Of a stretch of 54,570 nt of DNA, positions 39,870 to 49,126 are shown piece by piece. The DNA is taken from the NCBI GenBank assembly GCA_947175325.1, contig CAMWME010000010.1, positions 1 to 54,570 on the forward strand, given 5' to 3'. The stretch comes from an uncultured Clostridia bacterium. GTDB taxonomy: Bacteria; Bacillota; Clostridia; Christensenellales; Borkfalkiaceae. Below the pieces are notes generated by a model. The model saw only the letters and a list, made by a program, of their open reading frames with translations. It searched no databases and had not been told where the DNA came from. Position 1 is the stretch's first letter; every line of letters starts with the position of its first letter. Both the position numbers and the translations under genes were made by a program.

Positions 39870-39957
39870 GCAGAGATGGCGGAGTGGTCGAACGCGCACG
39901 ACTCGAAATCGTGTTACGGGCAACTGTACGGGGGTTCGAATCCCTCTCTCTGCGCCA
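39870..39957 (+). tRNA. tRNA-Ser(CGA)
   Basis: Acceptor GCAGAGA/TCTCTGC, discriminator G, encoded CCA; anticodon arm CACGA-CTCGAAA-TCGTG with anticodon CGA; long variable arm GTTACGGGCAACTGTAC; T arm GGGGG-TTCGAAT-CCCTC. Decodes UCG. Confidence 0.95.
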
Positions 39958-39960
39958 AAT

Positions 39961-39990
39961 CCCGTCGTAAATTTATGACGGGTTTTTAAT
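39961..39990 (+). terminator. Terminator of tRNA-Ser
   Basis: CCCGTCGTAAA/TTTATGACGGG followed by TTTTTAAT; starts four bases after the CCA. Confidence 0.85.
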
Positions 39991-39995
39991 TTATT

Positions 39996-40652
39996 ATGAA
40001 TACTGTTAAAAAACCTGCAACTATATTAATATCAATTTCCTTGGTGTTGCTTATTCTCACCTTTGTGTTTACCGGCTTACAAATTGACGTAAAGCGCAAA
40101 TACGAGCTTGAGTGCGAGCGCGTTACTGCAACCATTACCGGCGTTAATACCGAGCACGTTCAAGGGCATAAGAGGTATTATTTTTGTTACTCATTTGAAG
40201 TTGACGGCAATACCTACAAAGTGCAAGACGGTTCGGGAATATCATTTTGGCAAGTAAACAACTATAAAAGCTATTTGGGAAAACAAGTTGAAATTTATTA
40301 TAATTTGAACAATCCGAATGAAGTTGTCAGTGTTGACAGCAGTGATACGTTCTCGTTAATATCTGTAACTTTCTTTTCGTTTGCCGTCATTTTGTATACG
40401 GTTGGTGTAATGCTCTTATTGCACAAAAGCAACAATGCGTGGCTGAAAAGGCTTTTAGTTATTTGGTTGCCAATTTTGCTTATAAGCGTTGCCTCTGCTC
40501 TATTGTTTAGTTTGGCGCTTCCAGTGGGCGGCTTTTCAGAAGTATTTAAAGAGATTTCCGGCTCGATAGGATACACTGTTATTGCGGGAATTTCCGTTTT
40601 AGCTTGGATAAGCGATTCACTTATAAATATAAAAGCAAAAAGAGGAAGGTAA
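39996..40652 (+). CDS. DUF3592-like membrane protein
   Basis: 218 residues. One helix at the N-terminus (ILISISLVLLILTFVFTGL), an extracellular beta domain with KYELECERVTATITGV, YYFCYSFEVDGNTYKV and GKQVEIYYNLNNPNEVV, then three membrane helices. That is the layout of DUF3592 proteins (YxxxGxxYxx, then PxxP-like Asn-Pro-x-x). Function unknown. No ribosome binding site is visible, and the gene begins 13 bases after the tRNA terminator. The terminator overlaps its stop codon. Confidence 0.6.
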   Translation: MNTVKKPATILISISLVLLILTFVFTGLQIDVKRKYELECERVTATITGVNTEHVQGHKRYYFCYSFEVDGNTYKVQDGSGISFWQVNNYKSYLGKQVEIYYNLNNPNEVVSVDSSDTFSLISVTFFSFAVILYTVGVMLLLHKSNNAWLKRLLVIWLPILLISVASALLFSLALPVGGFSEVFKEISGSIGYTVIAGISVLAWISDSLINIKAKRGR

Positions 40653-40669
40653 AAGTCTTCCTCTTTTTT
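40637..40669 (+). terminator. Terminator after the DUF3592-like gene
   Basis: AAAAAGAGGAAG / CTTCCTCTTTTT, loop GTAAAAGT holding the stop TAA; T run at the 3' side, A run at the 5' side, so it may serve both strands. Confidence 0.88.
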
Positions 40670-40677
40670 GTTCTAAA

Positions 40678-41091
40678 CTATAATTCAATTTTTTCAATTT
40701 TAAAATCGCAATAATATTCAGCGGATTTACAAGTAAACTTCAAAACGCAGTAGTCCGGGTCAGTTACGCCTTGCTTGTAAAAAAGGCTATCGCCGAATTT
40801 CCAAATCATATCTTTCGTTGCTTGGTCGGTGCAAATTTGCATTTCACCGATAATTGACAGCCCTTGATACTTAAATCTGCCCCGTTTATAAAAATATACG
40901 CAAGCCTTATCGTTATTTGCAAACTGCTTAACTTTACTCGAAGAAGTATTTGTAGAAAAATAAATATCGTTCCCGTCTATTTTTCTTGGAGCAAGCATCG
41001 CGCGTATTACGGGATAGCCTTGCGCGTTAACCGAACCGATAAACGCCGTTTTCTGTTCTGCGATAAATTCAAATATCTGGTTTCTGTCCAT
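40678..41091 (-). CDS. Pyridoxamine 5'-phosphate oxidase family protein
   Basis: 137 residues, split-barrel FMN fold. ERNQIFEFIAEQKTAFIGSVNAQGYPVIRAML-like start (MDRNQIFEFI, TAFIGSVNAQGYP), YFSTNTSSSKVKQFANNDKACVYF in the middle. Small proteins of this type are flavin or heme binders and not vitamin B6 oxidases. The ATG follows the stop of the DnaD gene directly, so it is the second gene of that operon. Confidence 0.82.
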   Translation of the reverse strand: MDRNQIFEFIAEQKTAFIGSVNAQGYPVIRAMLAPRKIDGNDIYFSTNTSSSKVKQFANNDKACVYFYKRGRFKYQGLSIIGEMQICTDQATKDMIWKFGDSLFYKQGVTDPDYCVLKFTCKSAEYYCDFKIEKIEL

Positions 41092-42810
41092 TTAAATTTT
41101 AAACTCCGATATGAATTTTTTCATACATTTGCAAGGGTTGCCCGACTTGTCGTAGCCCGTGTCGTTGCAGATGGTGCAAGCGTAGTGGGGAGTAAAGTCG
41201 TCCTTGCTTATTGCAAGCTCGGAAAGGCGTTCGTCGCCTTTTGCTTCGAGGTCTTTAATTATCGCGGAAATTTTCTCAGCCTCGCTCTTGTCGCGTATTT
41301 CTGCAAAAGCAAGCTTAATCGAAAGCTCGTTAAGCTCTTTTCTTATGCCGCCGTAAACTTCGTCTGAAGTTGCACGTTTAAGCGCTCTTTCGGCGTTTTC
41401 TTCGGCTGTGTGCCGCAAATCGTAATAGTGCCGCTCAACCTCAACGCGCATATCTCTTTCGTTGTTTTGCGCGGGTTTAGAAGTCGAGTTGGAAGCGGAA
41501 GGTATTTGGTCGGGAGAGAATACACCGCTCGTTTTCCAAGCGGAAAGCACGCCGTTCATATAAGCTGTGGGGTTAGATTTGCCCGAAGAAATCTTTGCCG
41601 CCTCGAACAGCATTCCGTCGGTAAAGCCCCAACTGCGCCATCTTGCAAGGCTGTCTCTGTCCCAAGGGATAATCTTTCTTGCAAGCCCGCACGCCGTCAA
41701 AAGCTCTTTAATCAGCTTGTCGTCGGCACGCTGTTTTTCCAAATAATCGGATACCGCGCTCTCGGCAACAACGCCGTCATCGTACAATTTGTTGACGAAA
41801 CCGTCCATTTCTTCGAAAGAATTTTTTCCTTGCTTGAAGCAATATGCGGAAATTTCCCTTAAAGAATCGAGCGCGAACCCGTAATTGCACCAAACGTTAA
41901 CGTAGTTTTCAACGTAAGGTGCAGATGTTTGCATATATACACCTAAGTTTTTTGCAACGTCAACGGTAAGGGCGTAAACCGAGTTTTTGTTCTTGCAGTA
42001 ATCTTCTATTTCTTTTACGTCAAATTTTCTGTTTTTGTACAGCTCGGCAAGCGCTTCGTCCAACTTTTCGCAATTCTTAGCCTTAAACTGTTTTGCGGCA
42101 GAGATAATCGCTGCGTCGTCAAAGCCAAGCTCGTTCGTCCACTTTTTGTAAAGTTTGTCGTCGTCCAAATCGGGCTGTTTTTTGATGCCCGCAGCATTGA
42201 AAAGATTGATAAGCGCGGGCGTGGAAGAAGTATAAGCTGAAAGCTTTTCGTCAACCTTTTTGGCGGTTGTTGCGCCGTCGTCGGCAAAACTTTTTGCAAC
42301 TTTCTTTATGTACGCTGCGCGTATGTTGTCTCCGTGCAGATTTACGCAGTAATTAATAATCATTATAAGCGCGTTCTGCTCGAAGCCGTATTCTTCCATC
42401 AAAACGAAGTATTCTCTGAACTCGTTCGTGGAAATCATTCTGCCTTTCAAAACGTTTTGCGCGTTCTTGGTAAAATCGGAATACTTTTCGGGCTTGAACT
42501 TCTTGGGCGTTCCCGAAATATTTTCCGCTTCTAAAATTTTAATCTCAAACGGGCTATCGGAAACTATAGAAACAAGTTCGAGCTCTTCAAGATACACGTA
42601 GTATCCTTTAATTTTTTCTTCGTCAAGTTCAAGGCTGTGCGCTAAATCCGTCAGCGTATAAGAAGAACCGCTCTGTAAAAGGTATAAAGAGTAAAGGTAA
42701 ACCTTTGCCGCAACTGCGTCTATCGCGGGCAAATACTTGGATATGAACTTGTTTTCAACGCTTGTTGTCGATTTTTTTATAAAACCGTCGCTCGCAGAAA
42801 GAAAAGCCAT
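41092..42810 (-). CDS. DnaD-family primosome protein with C-terminal DnaC-type zinc motif
   Basis: 572 residues, large for the family. The N-terminal winged helix is about residues 30-95 (YTLTDLAHSLELDEEKIKGY). Then come DnaD-type helical units marked by a W and G: KLYKKWTNELGFDDAAI (about 225), YVNVWCNYGFALDSLREIS (about 305) and LARWRSWGFTDGMLFEAA (about 395), so two or three copies. A linker and a coiled helix follow, and the last 30 residues hold YACTICNDTGY then GNPCKCMKK, four Cys in the spacing known from the N-terminus of helicase loaders DnaC/DnaI. In the cell it would help load DnaB at origins and forks. No dnaC gene is adjacent, as is usual. Confidence 0.8.
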   Translation of the reverse strand: MAFLSASDGFIKKSTTSVENKFISKYLPAIDAVAAKVYLYSLYLLQSGSSYTLTDLAHSLELDEEKIKGYYVYLEELELVSIVSDSPFEIKILEAENISGTPKKFKPEKYSDFTKNAQNVLKGRMISTNEFREYFVLMEEYGFEQNALIMIINYCVNLHGDNIRAAYIKKVAKSFADDGATTAKKVDEKLSAYTSSTPALINLFNAAGIKKQPDLDDDKLYKKWTNELGFDDAAIISAAKQFKAKNCEKLDEALAELYKNRKFDVKEIEDYCKNKNSVYALTVDVAKNLGVYMQTSAPYVENYVNVWCNYGFALDSLREISAYCFKQGKNSFEEMDGFVNKLYDDGVVAESAVSDYLEKQRADDKLIKELLTACGLARKIIPWDRDSLARWRSWGFTDGMLFEAAKISSGKSNPTAYMNGVLSAWKTSGVFSPDQIPSASNSTSKPAQNNERDMRVEVERHYYDLRHTAEENAERALKRATSDEVYGGIRKELNELSIKLAFAEIRDKSEAEKISAIIKDLEAKGDERLSELAISKDDFTPHYACTICNDTGYDKSGNPCKCMKKFISEFKI

Positions 42811-42952
42811 TTTACCTAAACTTCCTTATTTACTTGATTTCTTTATTAAAATGAACTATAATCTAAAATAGCGGTGAATTACATTATAACTGTAAACGGT
42901 TTAAAAATCAACATACTTCGCCGCATTTTGTCATAAATTTTTTAAGTCGCAC
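42811..42952. other. Divergent intergenic region dnaD / sbcD
   Basis: AT-rich, 142 bases, no ORF. A minus-strand -10-like TATAAT can be read at about 42856-42861 (TATAATCT on the plus strand). I see no repeat or convincing sbcD promoter. Confidence 0.4.
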
Positions 42953-44098
42953 ATGAAAATTCTGCACACGTCCGATTTACATATCGGCAAAAAACTAATG
43001 GGTAGAGAGCGTTTTTCAGAGTACCGCGCAATCTTTTCGGAGCTTTGTGAGGTCTGTGAACGCGAAAAGGTGGACCTCGTCCTTATTGCGGGCGACGTTT
43101 TCGATACCTACACACCCTCTGCCGAAGCAGAAGAAATTTTCTATCGCGGCGTAAAGGATTTATCCGAATCGTGTGCCGTACTCGTTATAAGCGGTAACCA
43201 CGACGACTATGTGCGCTTAACGGCGGCTTCAGTGCTTGCCGAGCAGCAAAACGTTTACATTATCGGCAATAATCTTGCGCCTATAAATTGTGCAAAGCGC
43301 GGCAAAGTATATCCTATAAAATCGGGCAACGGCTGGGTAGTGTTTGAAGGCAACGGCGAAAAGGTCTATATCAACGCTTTGCCTTATCCCAACGAAGCCC
43401 GTTTTAAAGAAGGGCGCTCGGACGAAACTTTTGAAGAAAAGATGACCCGCTGGATAGCTTGCGGTGAAGAAGGCAAGACCGAAAAAATACCTTCGGTATT
43501 TCTTTCCCATATCTTCGTTGCGGGCGGAAAGGTGAGCGACAGTGAAAGGGAAATAGATTTAGGCGGCGCGAGAGTGGTACCTTTAAGTCTTTTACCTAAC
43601 TGTGACTATTGCGCTTTGGGACATCTTCATAGAAGACAAAAGCTGGCAAGCAACGTTTATTACAGTGGTGCGCCTATGCAGTTCTCTTTTGACGAATGCG
43701 GCGCGGTAAAGTCAGTAAACGTTTTTGATTTAACACCAAACGGCGTAGAAAACCTTAAACAGATAGAACTGAGCAGTGCAAGGAAATTAATCCGCTTGCA
43801 AGCCAACGGTGTGGAAGAGGGGGCTTCGCTTCTTGCCGCAAACGAAGGTTGCTTTGTAGAGTTGACGCTGAATTTAAGTGCGCCGATGACCCCGCAAGAG
43901 AGTAGCACGCTTCACGAGCATGAAAATCTCGTTTCTCTCCGTGCCGAAGTGCAGAGCGTGGAAAACACTTTCGAAATGGTTTCAAACAAGAATAAAAGCT
44001 CTTCACAGCTTTTTTCCGATTATTATAAACTGAGATACGGCGCTGACGTGCCGCAAGAGCTTTTGGCACTCTTTCTTTCTCTGACGGAGGAAGAATGA
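42953..44098 (+). CDS. sbcD: Exonuclease SbcCD subunit D (Mre11-like)
   Basis: 381 residues. Mn-dependent nuclease that opens hairpins and removes protein-blocked DNA ends. Phosphoesterase motifs: ILHTSDLHIGKKL, LVLIAGDVFDTYTPS, VLVISGNHDDYVRL, FLSHIFVAGG and YCALGHLHRRQK, all intact. The C-terminal capping part (about 280-381) ends in a helix that contacts SbcC. Four-base overlap with sbcC. Confidence 0.95.
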   Translation: MKILHTSDLHIGKKLMGRERFSEYRAIFSELCEVCEREKVDLVLIAGDVFDTYTPSAEAEEIFYRGVKDLSESCAVLVISGNHDDYVRLTAASVLAEQQNVYIIGNNLAPINCAKRGKVYPIKSGNGWVVFEGNGEKVYINALPYPNEARFKEGRSDETFEEKMTRWIACGEEGKTEKIPSVFLSHIFVAGGKVSDSEREIDLGGARVVPLSLLPNCDYCALGHLHRRQKLASNVYYSGAPMQFSFDECGAVKSVNVFDLTPNGVENLKQIELSSARKLIRLQANGVEEGASLLAANEGCFVELTLNLSAPMTPQESSTLHEHENLVSLRAEVQSVENTFEMVSNKNKSSSQLFSDYYKLRYGADVPQELLALFLSLTEEE

Positions 44099-46770
44099 AA
44101 CCTATAAAACTTGAATTTGAAGGCATAAACAGCTTTTCAGAGCATACAATAATAGACTTCGATGCGTTAACTAAAAACGGGATTTTCGGAATTTTCGGGG
44201 ATACCGGCAGTGGCAAAAGTACCATTTTGGACTGCATAAACTTTGCCTTATACGGCAACGTGGAGAGGAGTAAGGTAATGACTGACATTATCAACTACCG
44301 CTCCGAAGTGGCAAAGGTCAAATTCGTTTTCAATATTTTAAACGAGGGTAAGCGCAAAACTTACACTGTTGAACGCTCGATTAAAAAAGACAAATACGGA
44401 ACACACAAAGCCGCCCTTTACGAAAAGGACGAGGTCGAGGTGTGTATTGCCGATAAGGCAAGTGCCGTAGAAAAGAAGATAGTGGAAATCCTCGGCGTAG
44501 AGGCGGAGGACTTCAGAAAGTGTATAGCGCTTCCCCAAGGCGAGTTTGCACAGTTCGTCAAGTCTGCACCCGCGGCGCGTCTTGCGCTTATTGAAAGACT
44601 GTTTTCCCTGTCTAAATACGGCGACAAATTAAAGGAAAAATTGAACGCCCGTGAAAGGGAAACGGAAGGACTGTTTCAGAACGTTTCGGGTAAGCTCACG
44701 GGTTTTGAAGAAGTATCGGAAAGTGCGTTAAATCAAGCATATATGGGGGTCAATTCAAAAAAAGCCGAGCTTTTAGAGCAAAATAAAAAGGCAAAAGAAG
44801 CGACTGAAAAATGTGAAAGGCTTAAAGTACTGAACGAAAAACGCCTTGAACTTGAAGAAACCGAAAAAAGACTTGCCGAAATGCAGTCCCAAAAGGCAGC
44901 GATAGAGGAGTTGAGGAAGGGTTTAACTGTCCTTCCCGCATGCCGAGAAGCCGTAAAGATTAACGGTGAAATAAGTGCAAAACTCGATGATATTCGGGGG
45001 GCAATTGAAAAAATCAAGGATATTGAGGCACAAATCAGCGATAACTTGCGTGAAATTGAAATTCTTGATAAGCAAGTACAAGATAGCAACTTCGACGAAA
45101 ATATTACGGCGTGTGTGCGGCTTCAAACCTTGTACAATTCACACAATTCTTCCACGGAAAAATTGAACGCATTGTCGTTAAGGTTGACCGAAAAGCGCAA
45201 AGAATACCGCAAAAAAGAGGAAGAAAAGGTTCGTTTAGAATCTGAAAAGCAAAGCATTGAAGCCGAATTGAAAAGGGCAGAAAATGACCTTGCCGAATGC
45301 GAGAATAAAGATATAGGTAAAATCGTCAACGTTCAGTTTAAGGGTGCGGTTTTAAAAGAAGAATACGCATATAATTTAGATTATTTCGCTAACCTTAAAA
45401 CCGATTTGAAGGTTTTCCGAGAAGACTCACCTCTTTATAATTTTGTCAGCAGTGAAGTCGAGAAAAAAATTAAAGAGTATTCCGAGCGTGTACGTGACGT
45501 AAAAGATTTTTCTCTTGCAAACGTAAACGAGCAGCTTGAAAAATTGCAACAGCTTGATAAAGAGCGTGATGCTAAGCAAAAAGTTGTAAACTCGTGCAAA
45601 GATAGACTTCAACGCCTTAACGCCGCAATAGAGATTAATTCAAACGAGCTTAAAGCTTTATTGAAGGAAGGGGCGGACGTCAAAGCACAAGCAGATGAAC
45701 TAGGCACCGAGCTTAAGAAAGTTTTTGGTGAAAGCTGTACGGACTTTAACGCTGTTATAAAGTGCAATGACGATAAGTTGATATCATTAAGGCGTAGAAA
45801 AGACGACTTAGCATTTAAAACCGAAAAAGCTAAAAACAGAAATACGGAACTCGCCATCAACTTGAATGGTGCTAAAACGACGCAAGCCGCACGGGAAGAA
45901 GACGTAACGGAATTGAGGAGGAAGCTTGATGAAGCTATTTCTCTTTCCGGTCTTGGAACTATTGAGGCATGTGTTAGCTTGGTGTCCAAATTTGAAAAAT
46001 TGCCCGACGCTGAGCAAGCTTTAAAGGATTTTGACAGCACCCTTTCGGTGTTGAATTTAAAGGCTGAAGAGCTTAGAAAAATCAAGGGTATTTTAAACGT
46101 TACGACCGAAGAATATGAGGCTGCAGAATGTGAAAAGTCCAACATATGTGGGGGTGTAACGCGTTTAACGGGTGAAATTGCCGTACTTGAAAACGAATGT
46201 AAGGTTTTAGAAAAACGCTTAAAAGAAAAGGAAGAAATTTCAAAAGAATTTGTAAAAATTCAGAATGAAAGAAATTTAATTGCAAGGTTAAAAGAAACTA
46301 CCAAGAACAACAAGTTTATGGAGTTTATTGCAAACGAGTACCTTTACGATATTTCCCGACTTGCTTCTAATACGCTTTTAAAACTTAAAGACGGCAGATA
46401 TTTTTTAACTTATAAAGACAATAACTTCTTTGTCGGCGATAACTTCGATTGTGGGAACCTTCGTGGAGTAAACACACTTTCCGGCGGTGAAACTTTCCTA
46501 GTTTCTCTTTCTCTTGCGCTTGCCCTTTCCCAGACTATCTGCGCTAAGTCTTTGAAAAATATTGAGTTTTTCTTTTTGGATGAAGGCTTCGGCACTTTGG
46601 ATACTTCACTGGTCGATACGGTTATGAACGCGCTTGAAAAGTTAAAAAGCTCTGATTTCACAATCGGCGTTATCAGTCACGTTGAAGAACTTAAACACAG
46701 AATAGACAGTAAAATAACAGTTAATAAAGCAACTGAAAGTTGCGGTTCCACCGTAACGGTAAATTGCTGA
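44095..46770 (+). CDS. sbcC: Exonuclease SbcCD subunit C (Rad50-like), hook motif absent
   Basis: 891 residues, short for the family (usually over 1,000). ATPase with Walker A FGDTGSGKSTILDC (about 34-47), Q loop CIALPQGEFAQFVKS, signature NTLSGGETFLVSL (about 790) and Walker B EFFFLDEGFGTLD. Between residues 190 and 740 there are two coiled coils. The usual zinc hook CxxC is not found at the apex (about 415-480, ANLKTDLKVFREDSPLYNF); Cys residues exist but none in CxxC. It forms a heterotetramer with SbcD. Confidence 0.93.
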   Translation: MKPIKLEFEGINSFSEHTIIDFDALTKNGIFGIFGDTGSGKSTILDCINFALYGNVERSKVMTDIINYRSEVAKVKFVFNILNEGKRKTYTVERSIKKDKYGTHKAALYEKDEVEVCIADKASAVEKKIVEILGVEAEDFRKCIALPQGEFAQFVKSAPAARLALIERLFSLSKYGDKLKEKLNARERETEGLFQNVSGKLTGFEEVSESALNQAYMGVNSKKAELLEQNKKAKEATEKCERLKVLNEKRLELEETEKRLAEMQSQKAAIEELRKGLTVLPACREAVKINGEISAKLDDIRGAIEKIKDIEAQISDNLREIEILDKQVQDSNFDENITACVRLQTLYNSHNSSTEKLNALSLRLTEKRKEYRKKEEEKVRLESEKQSIEAELKRAENDLAECENKDIGKIVNVQFKGAVLKEEYAYNLDYFANLKTDLKVFREDSPLYNFVSSEVEKKIKEYSERVRDVKDFSLANVNEQLEKLQQLDKERDAKQKVVNSCKDRLQRLNAAIEINSNELKALLKEGADVKAQADELGTELKKVFGESCTDFNAVIKCNDDKLISLRRRKDDLAFKTEKAKNRNTELAINLNGAKTTQAAREEDVTELRRKLDEAISLSGLGTIEACVSLVSKFEKLPDAEQALKDFDSTLSVLNLKAEELRKIKGILNVTTEEYEAAECEKSNICGGVTRLTGEIAVLENECKVLEKRLKEKEEISKEFVKIQNERNLIARLKETTKNNKFMEFIANEYLYDISRLASNTLLKLKDGRYFLTYKDNNFFVGDNFDCGNLRGVNTLSGGETFLVSLSLALALSQTICAKSLKNIEFFFLDEGFGTLDTSLVDTVMNALEKLKSSDFTIGVISHVEELKHRIDSKITVNKATESCGSTVTVNC

Positions 46771-46780
46771 GGAGTACGGT

Positions 46781-48457
46781 ATGCCCAAAATTTTGACACC
46801 GTTATCACTATTTAAAAATTTTGATATTTCGCTTCCGACGTTCCCCGTCAAGCTTTCGACGACGCAAATCGATGATACTTGCATCGAGCACTTGAATATT
46901 TCCGGAAGGGAAACTGGTTGCGGCAGAGTTCAGATAGCCGCCGCCTTTGCATACGACGTGCAATCGCCCGCCGCTGGAACGGTGCTTATTATTCCGGACA
47001 GCACGGAAACTATTGACGAAGAAATTTTAAAATACTTCGTAGATCAAGGCTACACTGCGCTTATGGTAGATTACCGCGGTGAGTGGAAGGATACGACCTT
47101 CGTTACGCGCTATCCCAGCAACGTTTCTTATGCTAATACCGCAAAGTGCGGCAGACAGAAGGATTACGTTGACGACAGCGCCGATAAAACGAGTTGGTAT
47201 GAATGGGTTGGTATCGGGCTATATGCACGCAAATATATTAAAGAGCGTACGGGAAGTGACAATATTGCGGTTGTAGGGCTTCGCGACGGCGGTGAAATTG
47301 CTTGGAAGCTTGGCGTTGCGGGGGATTTTTCGTGTATAATTCCCGTCTGTGCTGCCGGATGGAAGGCTTATTCGGGTATAAGCAAATATTTGACTGAGGA
47401 TCCCGTTCTTGACGAAGAAAGATACCGTTTTATAGCCGGTATTGATTCGCAAGCGTATGCGCCTCACGTTAAATGCCCCGTATTGATGTTGTGTTCCACC
47501 AACGATCCCCTTTTTGATTACGACCGAGCTTACGATACTTTTTCTCGTATAAATCAAGACTTCATTAAGGATAGCGCAATTGCCTTTTCGGTGAAAAGCA
47601 GCGCAAGCATAAGCGCTAAAAGTATAGCCGATATGTTCCTTATGCTTGATAAAAACTTGAAGAAAAGGCAAGTTTTTATTCCGAATCCGCCCGAAATTTC
47701 CGTTTTTGTCGATGAAAAGTCTAATCTGATTGCAAGGGTAACGTTTGATAACAAGGGTATTGCCGAAAGCTGTAAGCTTTACCTTGCAGAAGATTGCATT
47801 GATTCTACTTTGAGAGAATGGTGTGTATGCCCTGAAAAATCCAGAAAAGCCGAAAACGTTTTCGATTATTATTTGAACGTTTACGAGAAGACGTCCGTTA
47901 TTTTCGTGCTTTGCCGCGTAAGTTATCTGAACGGTTTTACCGTTTGGTCTAAAATGAACGTTAAGAGGATTAGCGGGCTTTTCCGTAACACGCAGAACAA
48001 ATGCCGAGTTATGTATAACGATAAGGACGTAGCCGCTGATTTTGCTGTGGCCGATTCAAAGTCGTTGTCGGTTGGCGGCATTTTCTTCCCGAACGAATCC
48101 GTTCTTCCTAAGCTTGTAACGAAAACGAGAGGAGTAAAGGGGTTGTTTTCGCCTTGCGGGCTTTCAACTTTCAGAATGAGCAACCCTAAGTTTGCTCCTT
48201 CGAAAAATAGCGTGCTTTCCATTGATTTTTTCAGCGACGAAACTTCTACGCTTACTCTGACCTTTATTGATATCACTTCGGGTGAAGAATACATTAACGA
48301 AGTTAACGTAATAGGTGGAGCGTGGCAGACGGTTATTTCCGAAAGCAAGAATTTCAAAACGGCAAGTGGGGTTCCCCTTGCAGACTTTACTGGGGATTTA
48401 AAGTTTACTTTAACTTGCCCCGTCGGGTACGCCGTCAACAATATAATGTGGCTTTAA
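46781..48457 (+). CDS. Alpha/beta-hydrolase-fold protein with degenerate nucleophile elbow
   Basis: 558 residues. The first 300 residues form an alpha/beta-hydrolase core of the acetyl-xylan-esterase/dienelactone group: GTVLIIPDSTET, YTALMVDYRGEW, a helical insert, VVGLRDGGEIAWKL and VKCPVLMLCSTNDPLFDYD (acid loop region). The nucleophile position in the usual GxSxGG is Arg (GLRDGG), so a Ser esterase is unlikely. From about 310 there are two beta-rich domains, the second jelly-roll-like (SVLSIDFFSDETSTLTLTF). No signal peptide. It lies in the sbcDC-lepB operon, 10 bases after sbcC. Confidence 0.7.
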   Translation: MPKILTPLSLFKNFDISLPTFPVKLSTTQIDDTCIEHLNISGRETGCGRVQIAAAFAYDVQSPAAGTVLIIPDSTETIDEEILKYFVDQGYTALMVDYRGEWKDTTFVTRYPSNVSYANTAKCGRQKDYVDDSADKTSWYEWVGIGLYARKYIKERTGSDNIAVVGLRDGGEIAWKLGVAGDFSCIIPVCAAGWKAYSGISKYLTEDPVLDEERYRFIAGIDSQAYAPHVKCPVLMLCSTNDPLFDYDRAYDTFSRINQDFIKDSAIAFSVKSSASISAKSIADMFLMLDKNLKKRQVFIPNPPEISVFVDEKSNLIARVTFDNKGIAESCKLYLAEDCIDSTLREWCVCPEKSRKAENVFDYYLNVYEKTSVIFVLCRVSYLNGFTVWSKMNVKRISGLFRNTQNKCRVMYNDKDVAADFAVADSKSLSVGGIFFPNESVLPKLVTKTRGVKGLFSPCGLSTFRMSNPKFAPSKNSVLSIDFFSDETSTLTLTFIDITSGEEYINEVNVIGGAWQTVISESKNFKTASGVPLADFTGDLKFTLTCPVGYAVNNIMWL

Positions 48458-48466
48458 GGTGGCTTG

Positions 48467-49120
48467 GTGTCAAACGTTGAATATGGAGCTTCCCGACTCT
48501 TTGACGTGCGGGACAGTTTGTACAAAAGAGAGAGGCGCTCGCCTTTAAATATTTGTTTAAACGTTATCATCGTTTTGTTTTGTGCGATATTGGTTCTCGA
48601 ACTGTCTTTTAACGTGCTTTACACGGGTATTTACGTTATCGACGAATCAATGACGCCGACTATAATAGGCGCGCCCGCATCAAATAGGTCCGGTGGTGAA
48701 TTTATTTATATAGACAAGTACGCAAAGCCAAATCGCGGTGACATCGTAGTGGTTTATAGAGAAACGCCCGACGGTACGAAAGGTAACATTATAAAACGCG
48801 TGGTTGCGTTAGGCGGAGATACCATTGAATTGTATAAGGGTGTTTTGAAAGTAAACGGCGAAGTGGTAGACGAATATTATCTTGACGAGAACTACAATTC
48901 GCCAGAAAATGAGTATAATACGCTTCCCGAACACCATACCGTGGTGGAAGGAGGCATGTTTCTTCTAGGCGATAACAGAAACGTTAGTAACGACAGCCGC
49001 CAGAACGGTGATTATCCCGTTGAAAATTTGGTTGGCGTCGTTCCGAAGTGGTCAATGAAAATAAAGCCGATGACTACGAAATTTTATACGTTTTTCAACT
49101 TTACGCTTTGGGGAAAATAA
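48467..49120 (+). CDS. lepB: Signal peptidase I
   Basis: 217 residues. Membrane-anchored by one N-terminal helix (LNVIIVLFCAILVLELSFNVL, about 28-48). Catalytic Ser is in VIDESMTPTI, catalytic Lys in GNIIKRVVALGGDTIEL, and box E LLGDNRNVSNDSRQNG is intact. Removes signal peptides outside the membrane. The start is a GTG with AAGGTGG four bases upstream; a TTG three bases earlier is too close to that site. Ends an operon with sbcDC. Confidence 0.92.
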   Translation: MSNVEYGASRLFDVRDSLYKRERRSPLNICLNVIIVLFCAILVLELSFNVLYTGIYVIDESMTPTIIGAPASNRSGGEFIYIDKYAKPNRGDIVVVYRETPDGTKGNIIKRVVALGGDTIELYKGVLKVNGEVVDEYYLDENYNSPENEYNTLPEHHTVVEGGMFLLGDNRNVSNDSRQNGDYPVENLVGVVPKWSMKIKPMTTKFYTFFNFTLWGK

Positions 49121-49126
49121 CGATAT

